Source of the DNA: Tieghemostelium lacteum
Lineage: Eukaryota; Evosea; Eumycetozoa; Dictyosteliales; Raperosteliaceae
Assembly: GCA_001606155.1 (NCBI GenBank)
Contig: LODT01000015.1
Coordinates: 213,114 to 277,113 of the forward strand
Direction of reading: 5' to 3'
DNA length: 64,000 nt
The notes beneath the pieces were generated by a model. The model saw only the letters and a program-made list of their open reading frames with translations, was not told the origin of the DNA and made no database searches. The position numbers and the translations under genes were made by a program. The first letter of the stretch is position 1; each line of letters starts with the position of its first letter. Positions 1-12,610 of this stretch are shown piece by piece.

Positions 1-58
1 TAACAAAAATAACTTCAAAAATTCTTTTTTTTCATTTTTTTAACATTTCACAAAGTGA

Positions 59-3000
59 ATGGATTGGAATAAAAATACCACTACAACTTCAGTATTTGGT
101 AATATTAATACAAATCCACAATCACCAAACATTAATAGTTCATTAAATCCAAATGCACCACCATTTGAGCCTAATAAACCTATTAATAAATTATTAGCAA
201 ATAATAAGTTTAAAAATGTAATTAATGAAATTTCAAAAACAGTCTAACAGTTTATTAATATTTAAATAAAAGAATAAACCAAATAATAAATTTAAAGGTC
301 AACAACAATTAAATGAAAATAATGAAAATAATAGTACAGCAACAACAGCAACTATATCAAAAATTGATGAATCATTAATGTTAAAATCACAAGAAAGAAA
401 CCTAAGATTTAAATTATTAGGTAATAGAGATTTATTAAACCAAAATAGAGATAATAATAATAGTACAGCAACAACAACAACAACAACATCATCAACAACA
501 ACAATAGAAAATAATAATTCACCAAATTTATTTACATTAAAATCAGATAATGAAATTAATATACAAACATCACCAATATCATCACCATTGATAACAAAAA
601 ACAAAGCATTAAAAAATACAAAAACAAAAGTACAACATAAAGTTGGATTATGTTTAGATTTTTGCCCACCAAAAGAACGTAATCATAGAAGTGTAGCAAA
701 TGATATAAATACATTTGAAAAGAGAGCTAATGGTGAAATTGTATTTTTAAAGAAATACAAGAGAAATGTGGTAGATGATGAAACAGCTGAGATTCCACCA
801 GAAGATTTAAGACCACCACATGTATTGATAAAGGTAATGAATTATATTACCAGCGAAATTGTAGATCTACCCAGTTCATTTGCAGAGATTCAAAACTTTG
901 TACGTGATAGAACACGTTCATTACGACAGGATTTGACAGCACAACACTGTAGAGATGATATATCTATTGATATTCATGAGAGATGTGTGAGATTTCATAT
1001 TGTAAGTCATCACTATCTCTGTGAACTACCAGAAGCCGAATTTAACCAATTTCAAAATCGAGAACAACTAAATAACTGTCTAACCAGTTTAAATCAATTC
1101 TATGATGATTTTTATCAATTGTCGGGTGAAAAGATTCACAAGAATGAACCTGAATTTCGTTGTTATACCATATTGAACATGTTGGAAAACAACTCGGAAA
1201 TGATTAGTTATCTCATTGGTATACCATCAGAGATTAAAAAACACCCATACATTCAATATGCCATTGAGGTTTGGAAAGCCTATAAAACCAGTAACTATTC
1301 CAAATTCTTTTCATTGGCACTCAAGGGTACCTATCTTCAAGCATGTATCTTACATAGATATTTTACACACACTAGAAAGCAAGCTATCGATATGATATCT
1401 AAAGCCTATAAATCTAAAAAACCACCTAGTTATCCAGTACAAGATTTCAATCAATTGTTGGCATTTTATGACATTAATGAATCTCAGAATTTCTGTCAAC
1501 AACATGGTGGTATTCAATTGGAAAATGAACACTTTTTATTCTCCAATGAACATTCTCTAGATATTAGTCCAAAAGTTTCAAAACTAATATTTGCAAAGGC
1601 TCCAAAAACCTTTCGTGAAACTATTGATATGCCAGAACCAATACCATTGGATTCTTATAAATTAATTTATTTAATTTTTGATCCTTCAACTGTTAATAAT
1701 TTACAATTATATTCAAATTTTAATGAAATTAAAGATATTTTTAATGATGATAATAATGATGATAATAATAATAATAACAATAATAATAATATAATTGTTC
1801 CACAACAACCACCACCACAACAACAACAACCACTATTACCAACAACTACAATTTCAGATCAAAATTCAATATTTCAACAATCAAATTTATCAATATTTTC
1901 ACCAAATTTAAATCCAACTAATATACAATCAACAGTTTCAACAACAAATAATAATAGTATATTTAATATAAATTCAAATGAAAATTCTAAACCACCAATA
2001 TCAATATTTCAACAAGTACCAATTTCAACAATAAATACCACTACTAGTAATAGTAATACGACAACTACAACAACAACAACAATAGTACCATCACCATTAT
2101 CTAGACAGAGTAGTTCTGGTAGTAATCCATCACCACCATCATCACCATATATACCACAATCAAAAATATCAGCATCAATTCAATCAACAACTCCATCATC
2201 AATATTTGGTTTACCAAATCCAACTGAATCTATAAAACCAACTATTCAGATTAATAATATATTTCCAATACCACAATCTACTTTACCATCAACAACTATT
2301 CTACCACCATCAACTATTATATCATCAACTATTCTACCACTACAACCATCAATGACAGTACAACCACAGACATCTATTCTAAACACTACAATACCAATGA
2401 CTCCAAAATTAATAGATAATGATGTAAAATTTTATACACCAATGCAAGTTTTAAAACAAACTCCTATTCAGGATGTTAAAATGCAAACACCAATGGATAC
2501 AGCACAAACTCCAATCTATCCAAAGAAATCTAAAGTTCCAGCATTTCCACAAAATGAAATTCATCAAGAACAAGAGATACTAAAGAAAAAACAAATAGAA
2601 AAGGAAGAAGAAGAGAAACTAAAATTGGAAAAAGAAAAAAAGAAAAGAGACGAAGAAGTAAAAAAACAAAAAGAAATTGAAAAACAACAGATAAAAGAAT
2701 TGGAAGAAAAATTAAAAAGAGAAAAAGAAGAAAAAGAAAGATTAAAAAAAGTTAAAAAGACACAAGAAGAAAAGGAAAATCAAACTACACTCAGTTACTT
2801 TTTTAGAAATTGGAAATGTAAAACTGATTTATATAGATTACAATCAAAAAAGATAAAATTAATTACAAATATTAATAATAATCAAATAGTACCCCAACAA
2901 CAACAACAATATCCAACTATAATTTCAAATTTCTTTAAAGAACCAAAACCTTTAAATGATTTTATAGAATCAATTGATAATAATAATAATATAAATATAA

Positions 3001-4497
3001 ATGTAAATATTATGATTTAATATTTAAATTAGATAAAATTATTAATATTTAAAAAAAAATATAGGATCCTATAGAAATTATACCAAATCTTGAAGATTTA
3101 ATATATAAAAATATTAAAAATCAAATTCAAGATATTAAAAATCAAATTTATTGGAAATTAATAATATCATGTAAATCAAATAATGATTCAATACTATCAA
3201 ATTTAATATTAAAAAAGTTTACTTCTACTTCCTCTTCTTTATCACCCTCCAATTCGAATATAGTAATTTATAAACAATCAAAACAATTTAATCAATTATT
3301 ATTAAATTGTTGTATTATAAAACAATTTACAGAAGATTTGGTTAATATTAAAAATCATAGTAGAGGTACATCTGGTATACTATTTCTATTGGATGGAAAT
3401 AGTGATTTATTGGGTAAAGGTAGTAATAACAGATCAAGATTAGATAAGTTACTTTGTGGTATGCCAATTCTAGATGAAAAACATCAACGTATACCATTGG
3501 TAATTCTATATGATAATCAAGATTTCTCTAGAGAACAAGTTGAATTGTCTCTTGATGAATACTTGAATACAAATAGAAGTTTATTCCAAGAGAATATTTG
3601 TAAATATTCAATCATTGGTTTAAATGTAAATGAAATTTTACAATCTGATGAATCATTGGTTAATAGTATAGACTTCATTTCTAAACTATCACCAATCAAC
3701 TATATGATAGAAACTAGATTAATTAGTAATCTAATGGAGTTGGTAATTCAAGATAAATTTCAATCCATTTTTAAAAATTATTTTATTAGAATACGTTATC
3801 CACAATCACTTCTTTTACTTCAAAATAATAATAATAATAATAATCTTCAATTAATAACACCAAAATTAATAATTCAATACTATAATTTAATAATTGATCA
3901 ATTAGTAAATTTAATTGCAAATGAATCTTTAGAATTAATTCAATTTCCATTACCTGAGTATAGTAGTACTATTAATAATAATAATATAGAATATTGGAAT
4001 AGTTTAAATAATTTAAAAAAAATTGAAACATCATTAAAAGAATCAAAATTGAAAGATTTACCAGTAGAATTACAATATTTGGTGGCATGTTGTTCAATTA
4101 AGGAAACAGATAAGGAAAAATATTTTGGTAATGATGATATTACATTATTATCAATATCAAATAGTGGTGATAAACAATTAAATATCTTACAATTATTATG
4201 TGATTGGGTTGATAAAAATGTTGATATCCGAGAAGATAGACAATACTTGTATTGTCAATTTCAACAAATTTTTGAACATTATCAACAAGTTATTACATCT
4301 CATCCAACTACTTTAGTACCATTACCTTGGAATAGTTGTTTTGAAATTATATTTTCCTATAAATTCTCATGTATTCCATCTCTATTACAATCTTATTATC
4401 ACCAAAGTATTTTATCATTAATTACCAATTTTAATGATAATCAACTAAATATTAATAATAATAAGAAATTGGTAATTTTAAATTTATTAGATTTAAT

Positions 4498-4555
<58 letters not shown>

Positions 4556-4876
4556 GAACAAGTTAAATTTTATGAATCTAATAATACAATAATGGATTTA
4601 TCAATATCAGATTTAAAATCTAATAATATGAATTCAATAATAACTGGTCAAAAAAGAAAATTAATTGAAAATGGTAATAGTCATACAAAGTTGATTAGTA
4701 AATATGAAAGTCCAAATAAGAAATTTGGACAATCACAATTTAATTCTGTGGAATTTCAAGATTGTTTTACTTCTTCTGGTCTAAAAACTAGTCAGCTTTT
4801 GAATCAGTTTTTAAATAGTCTAAACAATGAAAAGAAAAAATCACAAGAAATTGATCATTTATTATCTTCTATTTAA
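59..4876 (+). CDS. SAC3/GANP (MCM3AP)-family mRNA export protein
   Basis: Three exons give one frame of about 1566 aa: 59..217, 273..3002 and 3065..4876. The introns are 55 and 62 bp, start GTAATT/GTAAAT, end AG and are phase 0. Residues about 175-465 hold a SAC3 domain, with LCLDFCPPKER at its start, the RLRQDLTAQ-like stretch (RSLRQDLTAQH) and ERCVRFHI. In known relatives this domain scaffolds the TREX-2 complex at nuclear pores and couples transcription to mRNA export. A Thr/Pro/Ser-rich linker with short SIF repeats follows, which could be nucleoporin-like. Then comes a Lys/Glu coiled coil (about 815-892). The third exon resembles the C-terminal region of animal GANP (GTSGILFLLDG). It carries a 17-22 residue Gln tract near residue 1440. 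Two adjacent open frames would otherwise look like two genes; the splice reading joins them. The call is secure for the SAC3 domain and good for the fused C-terminal part. Confidence 0.87.
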
Positions 4877-5270
4877 TAAAATAATTATATTATTGCTTAT
4901 ATATTAAATTTTGATTTATTTCTTTTGTGTCTACTTTCTTTAGTGCATTTATTAAATTACCAAAATTAGGAATTTGAAAGAGGAATGAACGTGGGATACG
5001 TTATTATTGTAAAAGATAAATTTATAGTGTAATAATAACAATTCATACACCGAAAATATGAGTATAATCAATATAGTCTCTGGTCTTCCATTGCAGGTAC
5101 TATTATGTAGCAGTAATGGTCATTACTGTCACAGATCTCAGTTCATCTACGAATCTCATATATATTACGATTCGTTTCCCAGCTCCTTTATATTTTCCCA
5201 CCTTCACGGTAAAGTCTTAATTACGTTTATTTATTGAGAGACTACTAACGCCGATGCTTGCGTCGCGACG
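4877..5270. other. intergenic stretch with short hairpins, no gene seen
   Basis: No supported reading frame. The DNA is less AT-rich than other spacers here. It contains a perfect 8-bp hairpin with a 2-nt loop (5111-5128) and a 7-bp inverted repeat (5149-5155 with 5169-5175). It lies downstream of the tRNA gene on the minus strand. Confidence 0.5.
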
Positions 5271-5295
5271 AAAAAAAAAAAAAAAAAAAAAAAAA
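5271..5295 (-). terminator. Pol III terminator (T25 on minus strand)
   Basis: A run of 25 A on the plus strand reads as 25 T on the minus strand. It begins 6 bases past the discriminator of the tRNA gene. Pol III stops at runs of four or more T, so this tract is an efficient terminator; its length is far beyond need. Confidence 0.75.
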
Positions 5296-5301
5296 GGGTT
5301 T

Positions 5302-5388
5302 TGCTTCATCCGAGGCTTGAACTCGGGACCTTCGCATATCATTTACTATTATATAAGTACGACACTCTACCAGCTGAGATAATAAAGC
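5302..5388 (-). tRNA. tRNA-Ile (anticodon UAU) with 14-nt intron
   Basis: On the minus strand the acceptor halves pair (GCTTTAT with ATGAAGC, one G-T wobble) and are followed by discriminator A. The T arm is CCGAG/TTCAAGC/CTCGG and also supplies the B box. The D loop reads AGCTGGTA. The anticodon stem TCGTA/TGCGA closes only if 14 bases are removed after position 37. The loop then reads C-T-TAT-A-A, anticodon UAU, which decodes AUA. Introns after position 37 are the canonical eukaryotic site, and tRNA-Ile(UAU) commonly has one. The D stem has three pairs, with a T-T mismatch at 10-25. No CCA is encoded, as expected in eukaryotes. Confidence 0.88.
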
Positions 5389-6421
5389 GTAACCATGATT
5401 TTGGAAAATTTTTTTCACCTTTTTGTCCAGTTTTTTTATTATTGTGTAGATATTGTAAGAATGCTCCTTACCAAGTTACACAAGAGTACAGTATAGATTA
5501 GTATAAAGTATTCATAAAAGGTAGTCAGGAATGGATAACTATCATCTTAAGACCTTTTAGAGTAACTGTTAATACTGTATCTCTTACAATCTTATAAGTA
5601 CTTTGGTAAATCAAAGGACTTTACTTGAATTATATTCTAAATATCCAATAATCATAATAATATCATCATTTATCATAATTTAATAAAATACGTTCGTTCC
5701 TCTTATTCTAAAATACTAAAGAAGTAATTAATTATTTATCTATTATATACATAGTACTTCACAAAAATTTTGTAATGTCATATAGAACCCTTTGTTATTA
5801 CAGTAAAACCCATTTATTACTAAGTCTTCCCAATAGTAGAGCTATTAAAAACTAGTACAAAATCAATAAAAAACCCTTTTTCCAAATTCGGATAAGTTTT
5901 GTAGATTTTTAAAAAAAGTCTAGAAAATTGATTGAAATAATTTTTAATTCCAAATCTTCATATAGAAGTAGAGCAAATGGTTATATAATGTGATTTCATG
6001 CCAAATAGTGAAAACTTCTAAGCTCAATCATTCATCTGATGATGCATTGGATAGAGCATGTATAGATTTCATTGGTTTAAAAATTCTATATTTTTAACAG
6101 GGAGGTTAATTATTAGTTAAAGTTTCATATATACAGTAGTACTTCTAGATATTCAAATTAGAACTTCAAAATGAAAACAAAATTGGAAGGTAAAACATAT
6201 ACTCCAAAGGTCATATTAATATGATAAATTTATCACCAATCACAATTTGGGCAAGAGAAAAAATGTAAATAAATGTTAAATTTAATTATATTCAAAATAA
6301 TTTTTAATCATGATTATAAAATTGACTAAATTTAGAAATATTGAAATTTGGATCTATTAAAAAAAACTTTGTTTGTTTTTTTTTTATTGATTTAATTATT
6401 AATTTGATAATCAATTCAAGA
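5389..6421. other. long intergenic stretch, no gene seen
   Basis: About 1 kb with no supported coding frame. A short sequence near 5690-5704 (cgttcgttcctctt) is a near-perfect inverted copy of one at 4979-4993 (one mismatch in 14), so the pair flanks the tRNA locus at about 710 bp spacing. The last part is the 5' region of the next gene. Confidence 0.5.
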
Positions 6422-8026
6422 ATGAATTCAATTATTACAATTTTGATTTGTTTTGGTATTGCTTTATCATGTATTATTGAATTTAATATCATTTTGATAA
6501 ATTTTATTTCACTTCTTCTTGGTTATGGTAAATTTGAATCATTAGTAAAGATTTTAGATATCATTGATACCATTCAATTTGGTATTTTAAAATATTTAGG
6601 ATTCGATTTTATTGGAGAAAAAAGATGTACCAATCCTCTATCACCAAATCACAATAAAACAAAAAACACCATCACTTCAACTACAGCTACTACACCTAAT
6701 ACCACTACATCTACAACTACAGTTTCAACCCCAAATAATACTTCAATAGAAACTATTTTAAATACTGAAAATAATTCACTTTCTATTACTGAAGAAATTG
6801 AATTGATTGAAAGTTTTAAATTACTTTCATTGGTAGATTGGAATGAAAAGATTGATTTGTTGGCTGAGGACTTTGGTAAGATGTCTTTGGTAGAAGATAT
6901 TCTTGATATCCAGGTATTCAGTCCAACAATTAATTATGATCATTTGGATGATGCCAATTATTTTATAATTCAATTAGAATCTATGGTTAGAAAGATGGTA
7001 GTATACAGAGAGAATACTATATTGGTACCAGAGTTGTATGACTACCTTGAAATGGAACAAGATAACCTAGAGAGTTTAAAGGATGCTGCCATTAGATTTA
7101 TTAGAGATGGTAATTTAAATCCTGTAAATAGAACTGCCATGTTTCAGGTTGGATCTGGTTTGGTAAAAGATCTATGTGATGATATTTCTTTGGTTTTGGC
7201 TTCTTACAAGCCAATCAATACACCATTGGTTCAAGTTTACCAAAGAGATTTAATGTTCTTTATGAACCAACACCAAAACTCTCAAGAAAATATTCAATTT
7301 CTTGAAATGTTACAGTTACCATTGGAATTGGTAAATAAGAAGAACTCTATCAGATCAGAGTTATTAGTTGCCTATGATGCTTTGGATATTCTGGTTAAAG
7401 AATATAATAGAGCTTCTGGATCCATTATAAAGAAACAAGTCTTCATTACCAAAATGAAAGAAACTGGTCTTGAGAATCTATGGTCAAGAGTAACTGAATT
7501 GGCGTATACTGTAAAGTATTGGAAGTTTATCCAATTGGTTGATACACTCTTATGTGAAAATATAAGATCTCAAACTATTAGACCAGACTTTCAATCATGG
7601 TTCATTGAGTTGGATCAGTTTATTAGAGATTTGGTACAAGGTAGTTTTGAATTGGATCCAGAGATTAATACCATTATCAGAAATCTAATGAAACATGTTG
7701 TTTTTGTCTCTGGTTTCATTAATCTCTATGGTAAGGTTCAAGATCACATGGAAGCTAATCAAGGTTTAGTTGATAGATTTTATGTTATGTACCTTGAAGG
7801 TTATTTTAATGGTTGCAAGGAAGCTATTGGTTACTATGAAATGGTTAGATTGGCTCATCAGTCCATTAGAGATCTCTTATCTAAAGCTGAACAACACCCA
7901 GAAATTATCCAAATATTGGTTGATGTTGATTGGAATGACTTGAATGAAAATTTCAATATTGCTATGAAATGGATTTCAAGTAACTATAGTTACATCACTT
8001 TTGATGAAATGATGATTGATGATTAG
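6422..8026 (+). CDS. unrecognised protein with N-terminal hydrophobic segments
   Basis: Single exon. I start at 6422 (534 aa) because an upstream in-frame ATG at 6341 adds only an AT-coded Ile/Phe-rich stretch. The chosen start gives MNSIITILICFGIALSCII, a plausible signal anchor, followed by another hydrophobic stretch (ILINFISLLLGYG). A Thr/Asn-rich linker follows (about residues 75-120). The remaining about 400 residues are regular, mostly helical and rich in Leu, Asp and Glu, with no motif I recognise. Codon use and lack of stops over 1.6 kb make it clearly coding. A lineage-specific membrane-anchored protein is the safest description. Confidence 0.7.
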   Translation: MNSIITILICFGIALSCIIEFNIILINFISLLLGYGKFESLVKILDIIDTIQFGILKYLGFDFIGEKRCTNPLSPNHNKTKNTITSTTATTPNTTTSTTTVSTPNNTSIETILNTENNSLSITEEIELIESFKLLSLVDWNEKIDLLAEDFGKMSLVEDILDIQVFSPTINYDHLDDANYFIIQLESMVRKMVVYRENTILVPELYDYLEMEQDNLESLKDAAIRFIRDGNLNPVNRTAMFQVGSGLVKDLCDDISLVLASYKPINTPLVQVYQRDLMFFMNQHQNSQENIQFLEMLQLPLELVNKKNSIRSELLVAYDALDILVKEYNRASGSIIKKQVFITKMKETGLENLWSRVTELAYTVKYWKFIQLVDTLLCENIRSQTIRPDFQSWFIELDQFIRDLVQGSFELDPEINTIIRNLMKHVVFVSGFINLYGKVQDHMEANQGLVDRFYVMYLEGYFNGCKEAIGYYEMVRLAHQSIRDLLSKAEQHPEIIQILVDVDWNDLNENFNIAMKWISSNYSYITFDEMMIDD

Positions 8027-8528
8027 TTCTTTTGGTAGAATTTCCATAGTAATATGCTATTCGTTACTTCTAGTATGGTTCTGTTTCAAAATTCGTTTTT
8101 TATAGAATCAAAAAAAAACAATTTATTTAATGGTAAATTAGAATGACAATTTTATTTAAATTATTTAATTTATATTTTATTTAATTAAAATAGTATATGA
8201 TTAAATTAAAATATAATAATTTAAAAATAAATTTAATAATATATTCACTTTGAGTTAATCATACTTGGTCAATGATTCCAATAATTAGTAATGAACTGTA
8301 TAGTTTTTGTCCTTTTATAGAACAATTTTATATACTATTAAATTATTATTTTTTTCTTTTAAAGGAGTAACAATTATTACCCTTGTTCCAATTCCCCTAA
8401 TAGGTAGGAGGTGGTTCTATATTTTATTAAATAGATACATTAATGGTCAGAATTAAAATTTTTTATTATTTTAAATTCTTTATTATTCAATATTATTAAT
8501 ATTTTAATATTCAAAACAATCCCAGCAA
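8027..8528. other. AT-rich spacer, nothing recognised
   Basis: 502 bp between two plus-strand genes. It contains long A/T runs typical of dictyostelid 3' and 5' flanks, with no reading frame, repeat or structured element that I can support. Confidence 0.5.
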
Positions 8529-9110
8529 ATGAACGATATTGATAGACAACTTACTTCCACCCTTAAAAACCTCGTTAAAGACGTACAAATTAAAGATATT
8601 CCTATAGTTAGTGAATATAGATTTTTAGTTACTAGATTAATAGGAACATTGGAATCAATCCAAATATATTTTGAATGTTGGCTAGAGTTAAAGGAATTAT
8701 CAGACAAACAAATAGATTCAATAGTAGAACAGGTTAAATTTTTTGGTAGTGAATTAGAAGATTTAGTCAAAGAGCAAGCAAAATCAATCTCCAAAATTTC
8801 TTCTGTTATATCTAGCATGAAAGAAATATCTCTTTCTATGTATCAAAAGTATAATAATTCTTTTAAATTCACTATAGCTAATCTAATCATAGAAGTACAA
8901 GTATTCAAAATCTTTGCTGCCATTATTGAGTCAACTATCAACAAAGACTCCAAAAAAATCATAGAGTTAATAGTAGAACTTACCAGACTTTTTGTTCAAT
9001 GTGAAGTACCAAAAGATATTTCTGATGATAAGATATTTGATATGATTAGAATTTTGATAGAAAACGTTATATCTTCTATTAGTGAATTAAAATCCAAATG
9101 TTCTCTTTAA
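8529..9110 (+). CDS. unrecognised 193-aa helical protein
   Basis: Intronless frame starting MNDIDRQLTS. It is composed almost entirely of predicted amphipathic helices with many Ile, Lys, Glu and Ser residues, and has no signal peptide, Cys pattern or catalytic motif. It lies between the membrane-anchored unknown protein and the UBR ligase on the same strand, with spacers of about 500 and 260 bp, so it is probably transcribed alone. The size and all-helical composition fit a small cytosolic structural or adaptor protein. No family was recognised. Confidence 0.6.
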   Translation: MNDIDRQLTSTLKNLVKDVQIKDIPIVSEYRFLVTRLIGTLESIQIYFECWLELKELSDKQIDSIVEQVKFFGSELEDLVKEQAKSISKISSVISSMKEISLSMYQKYNNSFKFTIANLIIEVQVFKIFAAIIESTINKDSKKIIELIVELTRLFVQCEVPKDISDDKIFDMIRILIENVISSISELKSKCSL

Positions 9111-9374
9111 TACATTATATATACCTCAATTTAATAAAATTTTCTCAATATCATGAAAATTCGTAATTTTAGGATATAAAGATTTATTTCTCAATTCAGT
9201 TACCAAAAAGGAGTTGAATTAAAATTGTTGTAAAAATGGACTTCATATAGTACTTTAGAAAAATCTTGAAAACAATTATAATCATTAACTGTAATTTTCA
9301 AAGAATTTTTTTATTTACTTTTTTTTTTTTAAAGTTTTTATTTATTAAATTTTTTTTGATTTTTTGCAAACATC

Positions 9375-12300
9375 ATGGGAAATACAATATCATATTTAGG
9401 ATCAAATATTTCTAATGATCAATTAAATACATTTGAAATTAAAGAGATACCAAAATTTGAAAATATAGTAACAGAATTGAATAGTAAAACACTAAGTAAT
9501 GCTGATTTATATAAACTATTTCAAAAATGCTGTTTTATCAGTGTTACAGATTTTCAATCTGAATATCCATCAGTTGAAATGACAAAATGTTTTCAATCCA
9601 ATGTTGGATGGTATTTTAGATGTATTGATTGTTCAAATCATACAGCATCATGTTTTTGTTCAAAATGTTTTTTATCCAACCCAATACATTTTAATGAAAA
9701 TCATAAATTTTCATTTTTTGAAAGTAAAACTGCAGTTTGTGATTGTATGTATATATTCTAATTTTTTAAAAAAAAAATATATTATTAGATCTAATATATA
9801 CATATATAAAATAGGTGGATTTGACACTTATATAAAATCAAAAGGATTTTGTAAAACACATAAACATTGTAATGATGAAATTAGAATTGAAAAATATTTA
9901 GAATTACCATCATTTTTAAAATTGGATTTACATTTATTTTTTAGATATGTATTATTATATCTAATGATGTCAACTAAAGATGCTTTGGATTTTGGTTTAA
10001 TGAAAACAAAATTGGAAGATAACAAGAATCTAAAGACTATATTGTCATGGTTATCAGATATTACATTTCAATCAACAACATTGGTACATGTTCTATCTGA
10101 AGAATTGGTATCCTATTCATTGGATGATTATGATATATCAAAACCATTTGATTCCATTTTAAATCCCAGAGATCAAGCTTATAAAGATCCAAGTCCAGAA
10201 TTGGATCCTTACTATCATAAAATGGTTGGATATATATCAAGACTTAGAAAAAGAGGATCAGTTCTAAGTTATCTATTCTTAAGTCATCATTCAACTGGTT
10301 TTGTAAATGAATTTACACAATTACTAAGAATACTGATTGAAAATCATGAACATTTTAAATGTGCATACTTTTCCGAATTGATTATGCACTTTTATGATAT
10401 CTATCTGCCTAGAGATAAATTTTCATCCTCATTTCTCACCTTTTCCTCTGGATATATGGTAACATTGACACCTGACATTTTAACATTGGCCATGTCTGAC
10501 TCTAAATACAATCTATTGGAGGTTATACTAAGTTCACATAAATTATTTATGCCCATGTTGGAACCATTCTATAAGGTTACTGGTTATAAAAAGGAGACAT
10601 TTTTACAAAGTAATTTTGATGTCTTTACCAATCTAACTAAAAATTGTCAAGTTGTTGAATTCCTATTCTCTCAACCTCATATTCTAAAGGAGCTATTTGA
10701 ATTGGCATTGGCAATTCATCTTGTTCAATCACCAGAATTTGTAAATCCTTCATGTTCTACTACTAAATTTTTAGTAGTTTTAGAGAGAGAAATGATAAAG
10801 TCACTAAAGAATATAATGGAACATATTTATAGTGATAAACTCTCAAAACCAAAGGATTATTATATCAATACACTCATTGATTTAACTATTGAATATCTTG
10901 GTAAATTAAAATTTCCAGCACTTTCTTTAGAAAAAATTCCAGGATTTTTATTATCCTCAAGAGATACATTTGAAAAGAGTAAACATTTGGATTTATATAT
11001 TCATTGTCCCCTCATTAGAATGTTATCAGTTTTAATGATTGATAATCATTCCAATATCGACACAATCACAAAGAAGCTATCAAAGGAATTACTAATTCAT
11101 ATTAGTATGAATATTATACATTTTCGTGTAACTTATTCTACCTATGATCCTGATGATAAAAATTTAGCACCAGCTCTAGATTTTTATATAACTGATAATA
11201 CTCTGACTCTAGATATGTTTTGGTTAAGATTTGCCATCATTTCATTGGGACCAAATGCATTTCTATACATGTATTTTGATACTCTGTCAGGTTTGAAATT
11301 CAATAATAATACCACATCATTCTATGAGGTATTTGCATTCTTTTGTGCTTTTATTCAAGTAGATTCCAAATTGGAACCCACCAAAGATGATTTAATCTAT
11401 CATCTCGCTCAATGTATTCTAACTGGTAAATTTGAAGTTGAAAAGTTTATGGATATAAATAGACTCTATTTTGGTAAAGATGAAGAAATTGCAAAAGCTC
11501 TAATGGAATGTGTTGAGAATTTTAATGTAAAAAAACTATTACCATCTCTATCCAATCTCTATGATCCAAATTATAGATTCTTCTCCTACAAGTATAGTAA
11601 TTCTTTTAGAGGTCTATCAAAAACTGGTTATCAAAAATTCCTAGGTAAAGATGAAAAGTATAGTATACCACCACCAATTCATACTAAACCTCTAGTTGGT
11701 CATCTTCTCCCCCTCTGTCAATTATTTAATAGTGGTGATTGTATAATATTAGGTTTAATCTATTATGTACTAGCTCATTACTGTTATATTGATGCTCATT
11801 TTGAAAATGGTTTAGGTGAAATGTTTCCAGATCAATTCTTTGAAATTTGTAAACGTCTATTTAAACCTGATGCTGTTATCAATGAGGTTTTATATCTTTT
11901 TACCATCATTACAAAACTTTATCAAAATTCAATTTATTCCAATTTATCTAATAATGAAAAATTATTAATTCAAAATGAAATTCAACAATTTATTAATAAT
12001 AATAATGATAAAGTAAATCAACCTAATAGTAGTAATAATGATGATAAAGTAAATCAACCTAATAATAATAATAATAATAATAATGATAAAGTAAATCAAC
12101 CTAATAGTAGTAATAATGATGATAAAGTAAATCAACCTCCTAACAATAATATATTTTTAAAAAATCTTTTTAAAAGATTTAATAGTAATGATAAAGAAAT
12201 TCCACCTAATAATAATAATAATGATGATAAAGTAAATCCACCCAATCAAAATAATAATGATGATGTTGATATAGTAAATCAACCTAATAATAGTATATTT

Positions 12301-12576
12301 ATAAAAAATCTTTTTAAAAGATTTAATATTATAGTTAATAGTAAAAATAATATGAAATTAGATTTATCAATAATTGATATTTTATTGAATATCTATCAAA
12401 AATTAACAGTAAACAACAAAATTTTAAAATCGTTATTGGAATTCATATTTGATACCATTATTGATTTTAATAATAATTTTAAAGATTATTTAACTAATCA
12501 TAAAGTTGAATATTGGAAATCACCTGATACTTCTATATCAATTTCACCTTCACCTTCTAAATCAATTATTGATAAT

Positions 12577-12610
<34 letters not shown>

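Noticed and set aside
3003-3338. Separate gene beginning at 3338
   Set aside because: The frame is open back to an AG at 3063-3064, and a GTAAAT donor at 3003 joins it to the SAC3 frame; the joined product resembles GANP.
5301-5501. 66-codon plus-strand frame
   Set aside because: Its first third is the antisense of the tRNA-Ile gene, and it has no coding character beyond that.
5941-6100. Possible C/D snoRNA around CTGATGATG at 6036
   Set aside because: A C-box-like TGATGA is present, but no CTGA D box or terminal stem occurs at a suitable distance on either strand.
9601-9814. UBR ligase starting at 9601 without the first exon
   Set aside because: That start lies in a different frame from the zinc-box codons. 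Only the spliced model yields the CDCG motif.
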